A stretch of DNA of 64,000 bases from CAWFMO01 sp963817065 (GTDB taxonomy: Bacteria; Actinomycetota; Thermoleophilia; Solirubrobacterales; 70-9): NCBI GenBank assembly GCA_963817065.1, contig CAWFMO010000001.1, positions 372,001 through 436,000 on the forward strand. The letters are read 5' to 3'. Of the stretch, positions 40,722 to 50,627 are shown piece after piece; position 1 is the first letter of the stretch; every line of letters begins with the position of its first letter. The notes under the pieces are model-generated. The model was not told the origin of the DNA and did not search any database. It saw only the letters and a list, made by a program, of their open reading frames with translations. A program made the translations under genes and the position numbers.

Positions 40722-42395
40722 TCAGGCCAGCGGAGAGTGGCGCTCGATGATCCGCTTGAAGTCGGTGCCGCCCGGAAGGGTTCCGAAGGCGCCGCCGTGG
40801 TCGCCGGCGATCCGGCTGGCGACGAACGCGTCGGCGACCGCTTCGTCGCCGAACCGCAGTAGGAGTGACGCCTGCAGTGAAAGCGCCATGCGCTCGACCA
40901 GCCCGCGCGCCCGCGACTCGATCTCGGTCATGTCGGTGATGTCCTCGCGCAGCTTCGCGACGTAACCGTCGAGCCGCGGCTCGCCGGCCCCCTCGGAAAC
41001 CTCGTTGAAGAAGGCGTCGAGCGAGGCGGGCTTGGTGACCATCGCCCGCAGCACGTCGAGGCACTGGACGTTGCCCGAGCCCTCCCAGATCGACGACAGC
41101 GGCGCCTCGCGGTAGAGCCGCGGCATACCGGATTCCTCGACGTAGCCGTTGCCGCCGAGGCTCTCGAGGCACTCGACCGCGTGCCACGGGGCGCGCTTGC
41201 AGATCCAGTACTTGAGCACGGCGTTGGCGATCCGCTTGAAGGCCTCGGCCTCGGCGTCGCCGGCGGCCGCCTCGTCGTAGGAGCGCGCGAGCCGCAGCGA
41301 GGAGATCGTCGCCGCTTCCGCTTCGACCGCGAGGTCGGCGAGCACGTTCTGCATCAGCGGCTGTTCGACGAGGACCTTGCCGAAGGCCGAGCGGTGCGAA
41401 GCGTGGTTGATCGCCTGCGCGACGCCGTGCCGCATCCCGGTCGCGCTGCCGATCGCGCAGTCGAGGCGGGTGTGGTTGACCATCTCGATGATCGTCCGCA
41501 CCCCGGCGCCCTCCTCGCCGACCAACTGCGCCCAGGCGCCGTCGAACTCGATCTCGCTCGAGGAGTTCGAGCGGTTGCCGAGCTTGTCCTTGAGCCGCTG
41601 GAGGCGGAAGCTGTTGCGCTCGCCGTCGGGCGTCCAGCGCGGGAAGAGGAAGCACGAGACACCGCCGTCGGCCTGGGCGAGGACGAGGAACGCGTCGCAC
41701 ATCGGCGCCGAGAAGAACCACTTGTGGCCGGTGAGCTCGTACTCGGCGCCCGGGCCGCCGCCGTTGATCGGCCGCGCGACGGTGGTGTTGGCACGGACAT
41801 CGGAACCGCCCTGCTTCTCGGTCATCCCCATGCCCGCGAGGGCGCCGGTCTTCTCGGTCGCCGGGATGTCGCGCTGGTCGTAGCTCGGCGAGAGGAATCG
41901 CTCTTCCCACTCCTCGGCGAGCTCGGGCTGCTTGCGCAGCGCCGGGATCATCGCGTGGGTCATCGAGATCGGGCAGCCGATCCCGGCCTCAGCCTGCGAC
42001 ATGCACATGAACGCCGCCGAGCGCGCGACGTAGGCGCCCGGGCGCGGCTCGACCCAGGGCAGCGAGTGGAGGCGGTCCTGGACCGCCATCCCCAGGAGCT
42101 CGTGCCATGAAGGATGGAACTCGACCTCGTTGACGCGATTGCCATAGCGGTCGTGGGTCTTGAGCTTCGGCGGGTTCTCGTTCGCCTCGGCGCCCTTGCG
42201 GATGATGTCGGCGCGGCCGGCGAGCGCGCCGACGGCCGAGATCCGGTCGATCGCCCACTCGGCGCCCTCGCGCTCGACCGCCTCGACCATGACCCGGTCG
42301 GCCTCGAAGACGTTGTAGTCCTCGAGCGGCGGCGGCTGATTGGCCACGGTGTGGGTCGCCGCGATCGCGTTGGGCGGGGTCTCAAGCGTTGACAT
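40722..42395 (-). CDS. AidB-like acyl-CoA dehydrogenase family protein
   Basis: 557 aa, the length of AidB-type enzymes rather than the usual 380-aa dehydrogenases. The flavin/acyl site segment GMGMTEKQGGSDVRANTT and the ELTGHKWFFSAPMCDAFLVLAQ and YRFxRLKDKLGNRS-like region are AidB hallmarks, followed by GVAQAINHASHRSAFGKVLVEQPLMQNVLADL and ECLESLGGNGYVEESGMPRLYREAPLSSIWEGSGNVQCLDVLRA. E. coli AidB is part of the alkylation response; other members oxidise acyl-CoAs. It overlaps the tetR 3' end by 14 bp, so both are co-transcribed under TetR control. Confidence 0.9.
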   Translation of the reverse strand: MSTLETPPNAIAATHTVANQPPPLEDYNVFEADRVMVEAVEREGAEWAIDRISAVGALAGRADIIRKGAEANENPPKLKTHDRYGNRVNEVEFHPSWHELLGMAVQDRLHSLPWVEPRPGAYVARSAAFMCMSQAEAGIGCPISMTHAMIPALRKQPELAEEWEERFLSPSYDQRDIPATEKTGALAGMGMTEKQGGSDVRANTTVARPINGGGPGAEYELTGHKWFFSAPMCDAFLVLAQADGGVSCFLFPRWTPDGERNSFRLQRLKDKLGNRSNSSSEIEFDGAWAQLVGEEGAGVRTIIEMVNHTRLDCAIGSATGMRHGVAQAINHASHRSAFGKVLVEQPLMQNVLADLAVEAEAATISSLRLARSYDEAAAGDAEAEAFKRIANAVLKYWICKRAPWHAVECLESLGGNGYVEESGMPRLYREAPLSSIWEGSGNVQCLDVLRAMVTKPASLDAFFNEVSEGAGEPRLDGYVAKLREDITDMTEIESRARGLVERMALSLQASLLLRFGDEAVADAFVASRIAGDHGGAFGTLPGGTDFKRIIERHSPLA

Positions 42396-43011
42396 ACGAG
42401 GGTTCCTTTCCGGTTATCGAGCGGGTGCAGAAGTCGAGCAGGGCGGAGATCAGCTTCTCGGGGTCGGTGCCGTTGGAGGTCGGGGAGAGCGGTCCGACGA
42501 GGGCCTCGCCGAGCGCGCCGACAATCGCCGCCGAGGAGACCTCGACGTCCTGGGCCGGAAACTCGCCGGCCGCGATCCCGTCGGTGAGCAGCTCGGCGAC
42601 GACGGAGTGGTAGGCGCGGCGGAAGCTGAGGCGCTCGGCCTCGACCGCGGGGTCGACGGGCTCGGCGATCAGCGCGTAGGCGAGTCGGCGGCCGGCCAGC
42701 GCACGGCGCGCGAAGGCCTCGATCGCGGATGCCGCGCGCTCCGACGCCGGGCGGCCGTCCTCCCGGCCCGCCTCGCGCATCGCGTCGACCTCGCGCTGCG
42801 AGGCGCGGCGGAAGACCTCGGCGAAGAGCTCCGACTTGGAAGGGAAGTGGCGGTAGACGGTCCCGGTCGCGACCCCGGCTCGCTCGGCGACGCTCGCGAC
42901 CTGCGCCCCGGCGTAGCCGTCGCGCGCGATCAGCTCGAGCGCCGCGGCGACGATCGCCTCGCAGGTCTCGGCCTTGCGGGCCTCGGTTCGCTCTGTCGGG
43001 CGGTAGGCCAA
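42382..43011 (-). CDS. TetR-family transcriptional repressor
   Basis: 209 aa from TTG 43011 (MAYRPTERTEARKAETCEAIVAAALELIARDGYAGAQVASVAERAGVATGTVYRHFPSKSELFAEV), a typical TetR HTH. The C-terminal ligand domain resembles the TetR_C types. The frame stays open to TTG 43050, but that region holds the promoter: TTGACA 43050-43045, a 17-bp spacer, and TTCACT 43027-43022. A perfect palindrome between them is the probable operator. It likely represses itself and the downstream acyl-CoA dehydrogenase until a fatty acyl ligand or other inducer binds. Confidence 0.88.
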   Translation of the reverse strand: MAYRPTERTEARKAETCEAIVAAALELIARDGYAGAQVASVAERAGVATGTVYRHFPSKSELFAEVFRRASQREVDAMREAGREDGRPASERAASAIEAFARRALAGRRLAYALIAEPVDPAVEAERLSFRRAYHSVVAELLTDGIAAGEFPAQDVEVSSAAIVGALGEALVGPLSPTSNGTDPEKLISALLDFCTRSITGKEPSYVNA

Positions 43012-43021
43012 GGGTGAAAGG

Positions 43022-43039
43022 AGTGAACCACGATTCACT
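43022..43039. promoter_or_regulatory. TetR operator within the tetR promoter
   Basis: AGTGAACCACGATTCACT: perfect 6-bp arms around CCACGA, lying in the spacer and over the -10 of TTGACA-N17-TTCACT on the minus strand. This geometry is typical of autorepression. Confidence 0.65.
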
Positions 43040-43068
43040 TGTTGTGTCAAGCCAAGCGCTGGGATAGG

Positions 43069-44526
43069 GTGGCGCCTACGCCGCCCACTCAGGGAGAGAG
43101 GTCATTTTGCGCGCCTGCAGCGGCGGCGATCACGACCACGAGCGTCACCACGCCGGCCAATCCGAGCTTCGTCGGGGTCGAGATCGCCGACACGAACGCG
43201 CCGTTCAACTTCCCGGTCACAGTCAGCGGCACGACCGACCCCGGAGCCGACAACACCGACACGGTCGACATCGTCTGCGTCAGGAACATCGGATCCCCTC
43301 CCGGACCGGGCGGCGAGACGATCGAGGAGCTCGCCAGCGACGTCGACGTGACCAGCGATGCCTTCTCGACCACAGCCGACGTCGACGTTATCGGCGAGCT
43401 CAACCCGTGCAGGATCCTCGCCCTCCCGGGCGCCGTGGCCCACGCGCCGCCGGTCGACACCGCGAGCTTCACAGGTCCCAACCGCTACTCCGACGTCTCG
43501 TTCCGCGCCGAGGGGACAGCCGGGGTCAACGCCGGCAAGTTGATCGCCGTGGCGCAGGTCGCTGTGACCCCGGAGACGGTGGCGACCGCCGGCACGCTCG
43601 GCAGCGGCTGCGCGGTCGGCAACGGCGCCATCGATCCCGGGCTCACGCAACGCTTGGTGGTCGGCTGCCTGGGCCTGAATCAGATCTCGGCTCCGTTTTC
43701 CCAGGTCGATGGCAAGCGCCTCTTTTTCACCGCGGTCGCGTCGGCGCTGTATCCGACCAACCCGGGCCTGCTCGGGATCACCGGATTGCAGCAGTCGAGC
43801 GTGCCCGGCACGGGGGCATTCGAGACCGCCGCGACGGAGTCGGCGGTCACCTGCGTCCCCGACGACGCCACCTGCACCTCGTTTGCGGACACCGGCATCC
43901 GCGTCAGCCAGACCGGCGACGGGACCGCGCACACCGCCACCGTCGCCGGCACCTGGGTCAACACGAGCAGCGAGACCAGGCAGCTGCGAATCGTGTTCTC
44001 GCTTATCGCGGGCACCGGCGTGTTGGCCGGCTGGCATTTCCCCGGCGAGGCCGCGGGCTACCACGCCCACACCGGGGGCGACACCCTCCCGCCTCCGGCC
44101 TCCGGGACCGGCAGCGTGCTGATCGGGCAGGCCCCCGGCACGACCTGCGCGACCCTCGCCGAGAGCTGCGGCTCGCTCACCTGGTCATCGCCGCCGGCCG
44201 CGATCGAGTTCGTCACTCCCACCTACGCGCTGCTGACTTACAACCGCACGCTGCCGCCTGGCTGCTCGACGCCGCTCGCCTTCGCGACCTCGGTCGACGA
44301 TCCGCAGTCGGCGGTCGACGCCCACGCGGCGGCGGCCGAGAGCGCCCTCGCGTCGGTCGGCAGCGCCGTGACCTGCCCGCCCCCGGCGCCGCCGAACACC
44401 GGCGGCGGCTCGGTCTCGCCTCCGGCGACGACCCCGGCGAAGAAGTGCAAGAAGAAGAAGGGCAAGAAGGGCAAGAAGGGCAAGAAGAAAAAATGCGGGA
44501 AGAAGAAGAAGAAGCGCAAGAAGTAG
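43069..44526 (+). CDS. Cell-surface-type protein with Cys-pair polybasic tail; N-terminus damaged
   Basis: About 485 aa. Beta-rich repeats of an Ig/'choice-of-anchor' kind: ITTTSVTTPANPSFVGVEIADTNAPFNFPVTVSGTTDPGADNTDTVDIVCVRN, and a C-terminal GCSTPLAFATSVDDPQSAVDAHAAAAESAL. A proline/Ser linker leads to a very basic tail with cysteines 15 residues apart (CKKKKGKKGKKGKKKKC). Unlike its relatives it shows no signal peptide. A ribosome site (AGGGAGAGAGG, 43091-43101) precedes TTG 43107, which is in another frame, and only GC-rich AAAA remains before the mature domain. Signal-peptide loss by a small deletion is likely. GTG 43069 is a formal in-frame start. Confidence 0.55.
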   Translation: MAPTPPTQGERSFCAPAAAAITTTSVTTPANPSFVGVEIADTNAPFNFPVTVSGTTDPGADNTDTVDIVCVRNIGSPPGPGGETIEELASDVDVTSDAFSTTADVDVIGELNPCRILALPGAVAHAPPVDTASFTGPNRYSDVSFRAEGTAGVNAGKLIAVAQVAVTPETVATAGTLGSGCAVGNGAIDPGLTQRLVVGCLGLNQISAPFSQVDGKRLFFTAVASALYPTNPGLLGITGLQQSSVPGTGAFETAATESAVTCVPDDATCTSFADTGIRVSQTGDGTAHTATVAGTWVNTSSETRQLRIVFSLIAGTGVLAGWHFPGEAAGYHAHTGGDTLPPPASGTGSVLIGQAPGTTCATLAESCGSLTWSSPPAAIEFVTPTYALLTYNRTLPPGCSTPLAFATSVDDPQSAVDAHAAAAESALASVGSAVTCPPPAPPNTGGGSVSPPATTPAKKCKKKKGKKGKKGKKKKCGKKKKKRKK

Positions 44527-44548
44527 CGACGGGAGCGGAAGCGCCGGC

Positions 44549-45630
<1,082 letters not shown>

Positions 45631-45634
<4 letters not shown>

Positions 45635-46701
45635 CGGGCGACCCCCGCCCCCGCCGCCGGCGCCTCGAGCCCGATTCGGCCCTCGATCTCGCGCAGCTTC
45701 TTCTTCTCCTTCGGATCGAGCCAGCAGCGGTCCTCGTGATCGGACTTCTTATCGACCCGCGGCTCGAGCCCCGGCAGCTCGCCGCACTTCTCGAACGCGT
45801 GCGGGCAGCGCGGCCGGAAGCGGCAGCCCGCCGGGGGAGCGAGCAGCGACGGCGGCTGGCCGGCGATCTGCGGCAGGCGCTCGGGGCGGGGCTGGTCGAG
45901 GCGGGTAAGCGAGCCCATCAGCCCCCAGGTGTAGGGGTGCTGGGGGTCGTAGAAGATCTCGTCGACGGTCCCCTCTTCGACGACCTGGCCGGCGTACATG
46001 ACCAGCACCCGGTCGGCGACCTCGGCGACCACGCCGAGGTCGTGGGTGATCAGGATCACCGCCAGATCGCGCTCGCGGTTCAGCCGCTGGACGAGCTGCA
46101 GGATCTGGGCCTGGATCGTGACGTCGAGCGCTGTGGTCGGCTCGTCGGCGATCAGGACCTCGGGCTCGAGCGTCAGCGCCATCGCGATCATCGCCCGCTG
46201 GCGCATCCCGCCCGAGAACTCGTACGGGTAGTCGCGAATCCGCTCCTCGGCGTTCGGGATCCCGACCGCGCTGAGGCCTTCGACGGCGATCTTCATCGCC
46301 TCGGCGTCGGAGACCTCTCGGTGCGCCTGGATCTGCTCGACGATCTGGTTCCCGACCCGGTAGACGGGGTTGAGCGAGGTCATCGGGTCCTGGAAGATCA
46401 TCGCGATCTCCTCGGCGCGGACCTTGCGCAGTCCGTCCTCGTCGAGCCCGACGAGGTCGCGGCCGCCGTAGGTGACCGCACCCGCGATCTCGGCGTTGCT
46501 CGAGCGCGTCAGCCCGAGAATCGTCTGCGCCGTGACGCTCTTGCCGCTGCCGGACTCGCCGACGATCGCGAGGATCTCGCCGGGCTCGAGGTCGAAGGAG
46601 ACGCCGCCGACCGCCCGGACGACGCCGTCCTCGGTCCGGAAGCTGACCTCGAGGCCGTCGACCGAGAGCAGCGGGCCGCTCTTCTTCGCCGCGGGGGTCA
46701 C
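45631..46701 (-). CDS. dppD: Peptide ABC transporter ATP-binding protein (OppD/DppD type)
   Basis: 356 aa. Walker A AIVGESGSGKSVTAQTILGL (the K-S-V variant typical of OppD), Q-loop MIFQDPMTSLNPVYRVG, signature YEFSGGMRQRAMIAMAL, Walker B VLIADEPTTALD, H-loop LITHDLGVV, then the oligopeptide-subfamily CRFRPRCPHAFEKC motif. GTG 46701 overlaps the permease stop (GTGA). It forms the heterodimeric ATPase with dppF. Confidence 0.92.
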
Positions 46702-47660
46702 GCCGGCGCCACCGCCCCGAGGCGGACGCGGGGATCGAGGTAGGCGTAGAGGATGTCGACCATCGTGTTGAAGAAGACGATGAAGAAGGCGCCGAACATC
46801 GTCACCGCCATCAGCGGCGGCAGGTCGAGCGCGCCGATCGACTGCCCGGCGTAGAGGCCGACGCCGGGCAGGTTGTAGACGGTCTCGGTGAGGATCGCGC
46901 CGCCGCCGACGACGAGGCCGAAGTCGAGCCCGAAGAGCGTGACGATCGGGATCAGCGAGTTGCGCAGCACGTGGCGCATCAGCACCTGGCGCTCGCTGAG
47001 CCCCTTGGCGCGCGCGGTGCGCACGTAGTCCTCGTTCATCGAATCGAGCATGTTCGAGCGCAGGACGCGGCTGTAGAAGCCGATGAACAGCACCGCGAGC
47101 GTGAACCAGGGCAGGATCAGGTGGTAGGCCCAGTCGACCGGGTCGTCGGTCAGCCCGACGTAGCTGCCGGTCGGGAACAGCGAGACCTTGAAGCTGAGGT
47201 AGTAGAGCAGCATCGCCGCGAGCCAGAAGACCGGCATCGAGATCCCGATCAGCGCCAGGATCGTCAGCGCCCGGTCTGTGAACTTGCCGGCGCGGACGGC
47301 GCTCAGGTAGCCGAAGAGGATCGCGGTCGACATCCAGAGCACCGCCGCCCCGACGCAGAGCGAGAGCGTGATCGGGATCCCCTCCAGGATCTGCTCGTCG
47401 ACGTCGAGCTGGCTGTTGTAGGACTTGAGGTCGCCGGTGAAGATCTTCTTCATCGTCGTCGCGTACTGCTGGGGCAGCGAGTCGTCGAACCCCCACTCCT
47501 CGTTGACCCGGTCGATCAGCTCGGCGTTGGCGTTCTTGCCGGCGATCCGCTGCGCCGGGTCCGAGTTCGGGATCACGTTGAAGATCAGGAAGACGATCAC
47601 CGAGATCGCGAACAGGACCGCGACCATCCCGACGAGTCGTCTGGCGATGAACCGTGCCAC
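46698..47660 (-). CDS. dppB: Peptide ABC transporter permease (DppB type)
   Basis: 320 aa, six TM helices. Starts with the conserved MARFIARRLVGMVAVLFAISVIVFLIFNVIP...DPAQRIAGKNA loop seen in DppB/OppB, and carries the EAA-like coupling helix DYVRTARAKGLSERQVLMRHVLRNSLIPIVTLFGLD. GTG 47660 starts 3 bp after the DppC stop. It forms the membrane channel with dppC. Confidence 0.92.
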   Translation of the reverse strand: MARFIARRLVGMVAVLFAISVIVFLIFNVIPNSDPAQRIAGKNANAELIDRVNEEWGFDDSLPQQYATTMKKIFTGDLKSYNSQLDVDEQILEGIPITLSLCVGAAVLWMSTAILFGYLSAVRAGKFTDRALTILALIGISMPVFWLAAMLLYYLSFKVSLFPTGSYVGLTDDPVDWAYHLILPWFTLAVLFIGFYSRVLRSNMLDSMNEDYVRTARAKGLSERQVLMRHVLRNSLIPIVTLFGLDFGLVVGGGAILTETVYNLPGVGLYAGQSIGALDLPPLMAVTMFGAFFIVFFNTMVDILYAYLDPRVRLGAVAPA

Positions 47661-47663
47661 GGG

Positions 47664-48725
47664 CTAGTGCTCGATCCTTATCCTGGCCTTCGGGTCGAGC
47701 GCGTCGCGGAGGCCGTCGCCGAAGACGTTGAGCGAGAGCACGGTGAAGACGATCATCAGCCCGGGGACGATCGTCAGGTGCGGCGCCGAGTAGATCGTCT
47801 GGTAGCCGTCGGCGATCATCGTTCCCCAGGAGGCGTTCGGCGCGTGGACGCCGGCGCCGAGGAAGGAGAGCGCCGACTCGAGCAGCATGTTGTTGGCGAT
47901 CAGGAGGGTGAAGAAGACGAGGATCGTCGAGACGATGTTGGGCAGCAGCTCGGAGAACATGATCCGCAGCGGGCCCTTGCCCTGGGCGACGGCGGCCTCG
48001 ACGAACTCCTTCTCGCGCAGGGCCAGCACCTCGCCGCGGATCGGTCTCGCCATGTAGGGGACGTAGACGCAGCCGATGATCAGGATCGGGATCCAGAGTG
48101 AGTTGCCGGCGAGCTCGAGCGGCCCGAGCTTGAGCCCGCCCACCGACAGCGCGGTGCCGAGCGCGATCCCGAGCAGCAAGACGGGGAAGGCCCAGATCAC
48201 ATCCATGATCCGGGAGAGGATCGAGTCCGGCCAGCCGCGGTAGAAGCCGGCGACGAGCCCGGCGGTCACCGCGAGCAGCGTCGTGATCAGCGCCGCCACG
48301 ACCCCGATCATGATCGAGGTCCGCCCGCCGTACATGAGCCGGACCATGACGTCGCGCCCGTTCTGGTCCGCGCCGAGCAGGTACTTCGCGTGCAGACCGG
48401 GCCCGAGCGGGGTGCCGTCGGGCGAGACGACGTCGGTCTCGTTGCCGCTGATCGTGACCTTGTCGGTGATGTGGTTGGCGTTCGGCGAGGTATCGGCGAC
48501 GTGGTTGGCCCAGAGCGGCGCCGCGAGGCAGAAGAGGACGATGACGATGAACAGCGACCCGAAGCCGAGCGCGACGCGATTGCGGCGCAGCCTCAGATAG
48601 GCGAGGTACCAGGGGCTACGGCCCTCGACGTCCGCGAGCGTGACCCCGCTCGGCCGCGGCGGCGGCGCGCCGGTCGGGGCGACCTCGCCCGGGATCGTCG
48701 GTTCGGCGTACGGCTCAGATGCCAT
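47664..48725 (-). CDS. dppC: Peptide ABC transporter permease (DppC type)
   Basis: 353 aa. An N-terminal cytosolic extension is followed by TM1 (ALGFGSLFIVIVLFCLAAPLW), a periplasmic domain with LGADQNGRDVMVRLMYGGRTSIMIGVVAALI (the DppC LGTDxxGRD signature) and the coupling helix EKEFVEAAVAQGKGPLRIMFSELLPNI. It sits after the substrate-binding protein gene, from which it is separated by a 121-bp gap with two hairpins. Confidence 0.92.
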   Translation of the reverse strand: MASEPYAEPTIPGEVAPTGAPPPRPSGVTLADVEGRSPWYLAYLRLRRNRVALGFGSLFIVIVLFCLAAPLWANHVADTSPNANHITDKVTISGNETDVVSPDGTPLGPGLHAKYLLGADQNGRDVMVRLMYGGRTSIMIGVVAALITTLLAVTAGLVAGFYRGWPDSILSRIMDVIWAFPVLLLGIALGTALSVGGLKLGPLELAGNSLWIPILIIGCVYVPYMARPIRGEVLALREKEFVEAAVAQGKGPLRIMFSELLPNIVSTILVFFTLLIANNMLLESALSFLGAGVHAPNASWGTMIADGYQTIYSAPHLTIVPGLMIVFTVLSLNVFGDGLRDALDPKARIRIEH

Positions 48726-48752
48726 CGCGCCCTACACCTCGCTCCTCATGGG

Positions 48753-48813
48753 CCTTGGCTAACCGTGGACGCGCCACGGCAAACCAAGGGAAGGGGCCTC
48801 GCGGCCCCTTCCC
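48753..48813 (-). terminator. Two overlapping hairpins between substrate-binding protein and permease genes
   Basis: Read with the operon (minus strand), the first hairpin is GGGAAGGGGCC-GCGA-GGCCCCTTCCC (48813-48788), an 11-bp perfect stem. The second is a nested one: CCTTGG..CCGTGG-CGCGT-CCACGG..CCAAGG (48789-48753). They share two bases. A short TTGGTTT follows the first stem, so it is a weak terminator or mRNA-stabilising structure that would raise binding-protein levels over the permease genes. Confidence 0.6.
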
Positions 48814-48846
48814 TGTGATCGTCCACACGGCTGCTCCTTCGCGCCC

Positions 48847-50514
48847 TCAGTCCTTGAGCGCGAAGCTCGTGTAGTCCTCGTTGAACAGCAGGTGGTGGTA
48901 GACGGTGTCGAAATCCATCCGCTCGGAGACGAAGGTGGAGAACTGCTCGTTTCCGTACGGGGCCCACACCGCCTGCTCCATGTATGCCTTGTCGAGGGCG
49001 GCGTACTCCTCTTCGATGCCCTCGTCGGTGATCTGGCTCTTCAGCAACTCGTCCATCTTCGCGTCGTTCTCGGGGATCCGGACGCTCGAGAAGTTGTTGC
49101 TGTTGGTCGGCAGGTCGCTCTCCCCGTTGAGCAGCGGACGGAAGAAGTCGTCCGGGTGGGGGAAGTCCTGGAACCAGTTGGCGAACCCGGTGTCGAGATC
49201 CGGGGTCTTCTCGTTCCCGATCGTCGTGAAATACGTGGCGCCCGCGATGATCTTGAGCTCCGCGTTGAACCCGAGCTGCTTGAGCAGGTCCTGGTAGTAC
49301 TCGCCGATCCGCTTGCGATCGGGCTCGTCGTTGGTCCAGACGGTGATGTCCTTGTCCGACGGGTTGGCCTCGGCGAGCAGCTGCTTCGCCTTCTCGAGAT
49401 CCGGGCCCGGATAGAGCTCGTACTCCTCGTAGCCGGGCATCCCCGGAGGCAGGATCTGCTGGGTCGGGTGCATGCGGCCGCCGAAGATGCGGTTCATCGC
49501 CTCGGGGTCGACGGCGTAGTTGATCGCCTGGCGCACCTTGAGGTCGTTGAACGGCGGCTCCTGGTTGTTCATCCAGAAGTAGTACGTGTTGATCGATTCC
49601 TCGAGCCGGAACCGGTCGCTGTTCTGGGCCTTGACCTCGGGCAGCCGATCCGCGTTGGGCGGGTCGACCATGAAGTCGATGGTGCCCTGCTGGACCCCGG
49701 TCACCTGCGCCGAGTTGCTCTTGTTCTGGGTGATGGTGATCTTGTCGACGTGGGCGTCGGCGACCTCGTCGGCGCCGGCGGCCTGGACCGTCTTGAACTG
49801 CGGATTGCGCTCCATCGTCAGCGTCCGTGGCGGCGAGGCGCTGGTGATCGTGAACGGGCCGCTCGAGGGCGGCGGGTTCTTGGTCTGGTCCTCGTCGAGC
49901 GGCGTGCTCTTCGGCACGGGCGCCGCGAACATCAGCCCCAGGATCTGGGGGAAGGTTCCGTTCGGCTCGGAGAGCTGGATCGTGATCTCGCCGGTCTTGT
50001 CGTCGGTGGTGATCCCCGAGATCGTCTTCGCGTCGCCGCTGGCGTATTCCTTGGCGCCGTCGATGTCCTCATAGAAGACGGATCCGCCGGAGTCGAGATC
50101 GAAGAGCCGCTGGATCGCGTAGGTGAAGTCGGAGGCCACGATCGGCGTGCCGTCCGAGTACTTCATCCCCTTGCGCAGGGTCAGCTTGTAGGTCGTGCCG
50201 TCGGCGGAGATGTCGGGCATCGCCTCGGCCAGGCCGGGAACGACCTCGGTGCCGGCCTCGCCGTCCACGTGCTTGTAGGTGAGCAAGGGCGTGTATGTGT
50301 TCCAGAGGACCTCCCAGCCCTCGAGCGTGTAGGAAAGCTGCGGGTCGAGGTAATCGGGAAACGACGTCATCGTGACGTTGATGTCGCCGCCCTCTGCGGC
50401 GCTGCCACCGCTACCGCCGCCTCCGCCGCTGTCGTCGTCGCCACAGGCGACGATTCCGAACGCCGCGGCGGCAACCACGGCACCGAGTGCAAAAGCCTTC
50501 CTTAGCTTGCTCAC
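48847..50514 (-). CDS. ABC transporter substrate-binding lipoprotein, family 5 (DppA/OppA type)
   Basis: 555 aa. GTG 50514 is chosen because a lipoprotein signal follows (SKLRKAFALGAVVAAAAFGIVACGDDD; lipobox G-I-V-A-C24) and AGAGGAAAT precedes it. A glycine/serine spacer anchors the domain. The SBP-5 fold shows LDPQLSYTLEGWEVLWNTYTPLLTY, KLTLRKGMKYSDGTPIVASDFTYAIQRLF, FNDLKVRQAINYAVDPEAMNRIFGG and DPDLDTGFANWFQDFPHPDDFFRPLL. It captures peptides or similar solutes outside the membrane for DppBCDF. First gene of the five-gene operon. Confidence 0.92.
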   Translation of the reverse strand: MSKLRKAFALGAVVAAAAFGIVACGDDDSGGGGGSGGSAAEGGDINVTMTSFPDYLDPQLSYTLEGWEVLWNTYTPLLTYKHVDGEAGTEVVPGLAEAMPDISADGTTYKLTLRKGMKYSDGTPIVASDFTYAIQRLFDLDSGGSVFYEDIDGAKEYASGDAKTISGITTDDKTGEITIQLSEPNGTFPQILGLMFAAPVPKSTPLDEDQTKNPPPSSGPFTITSASPPRTLTMERNPQFKTVQAAGADEVADAHVDKITITQNKSNSAQVTGVQQGTIDFMVDPPNADRLPEVKAQNSDRFRLEESINTYYFWMNNQEPPFNDLKVRQAINYAVDPEAMNRIFGGRMHPTQQILPPGMPGYEEYELYPGPDLEKAKQLLAEANPSDKDITVWTNDEPDRKRIGEYYQDLLKQLGFNAELKIIAGATYFTTIGNEKTPDLDTGFANWFQDFPHPDDFFRPLLNGESDLPTNSNNFSSVRIPENDAKMDELLKSQITDEGIEEEYAALDKAYMEQAVWAPYGNEQFSTFVSERMDFDTVYHHLLFNEDYTSFALKD

Positions 50515-50615
50515 TGTTCGATTTCCTCTCGTAGCGTTTTTCCCCTTGACCCCCATACCCCCATTGCCTCCCAACTAACGCCCCGATTACGCACTACTTG
50601 CGTGCGCAGCTTGGC

Positions 50616-50621
50616 TAGGCT
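50616..50621 (+). promoter_or_regulatory. -10 element of the cNMP-binding protein gene
   Basis: TAGGCT followed by 6 nt (GCGCGA) and the ATG at 50628, so a leaderless transcript is probable. Confidence 0.5.
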
Positions 50622-50627
50622 GCGCGA

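Noticed and set aside
43039..43068. TTG 43039 as start of the tailed protein
   Set aside because: It lies in the tetR promoter and the encoded residues (LCQAKRWDR) are not a signal peptide; no ribosome site precedes it.
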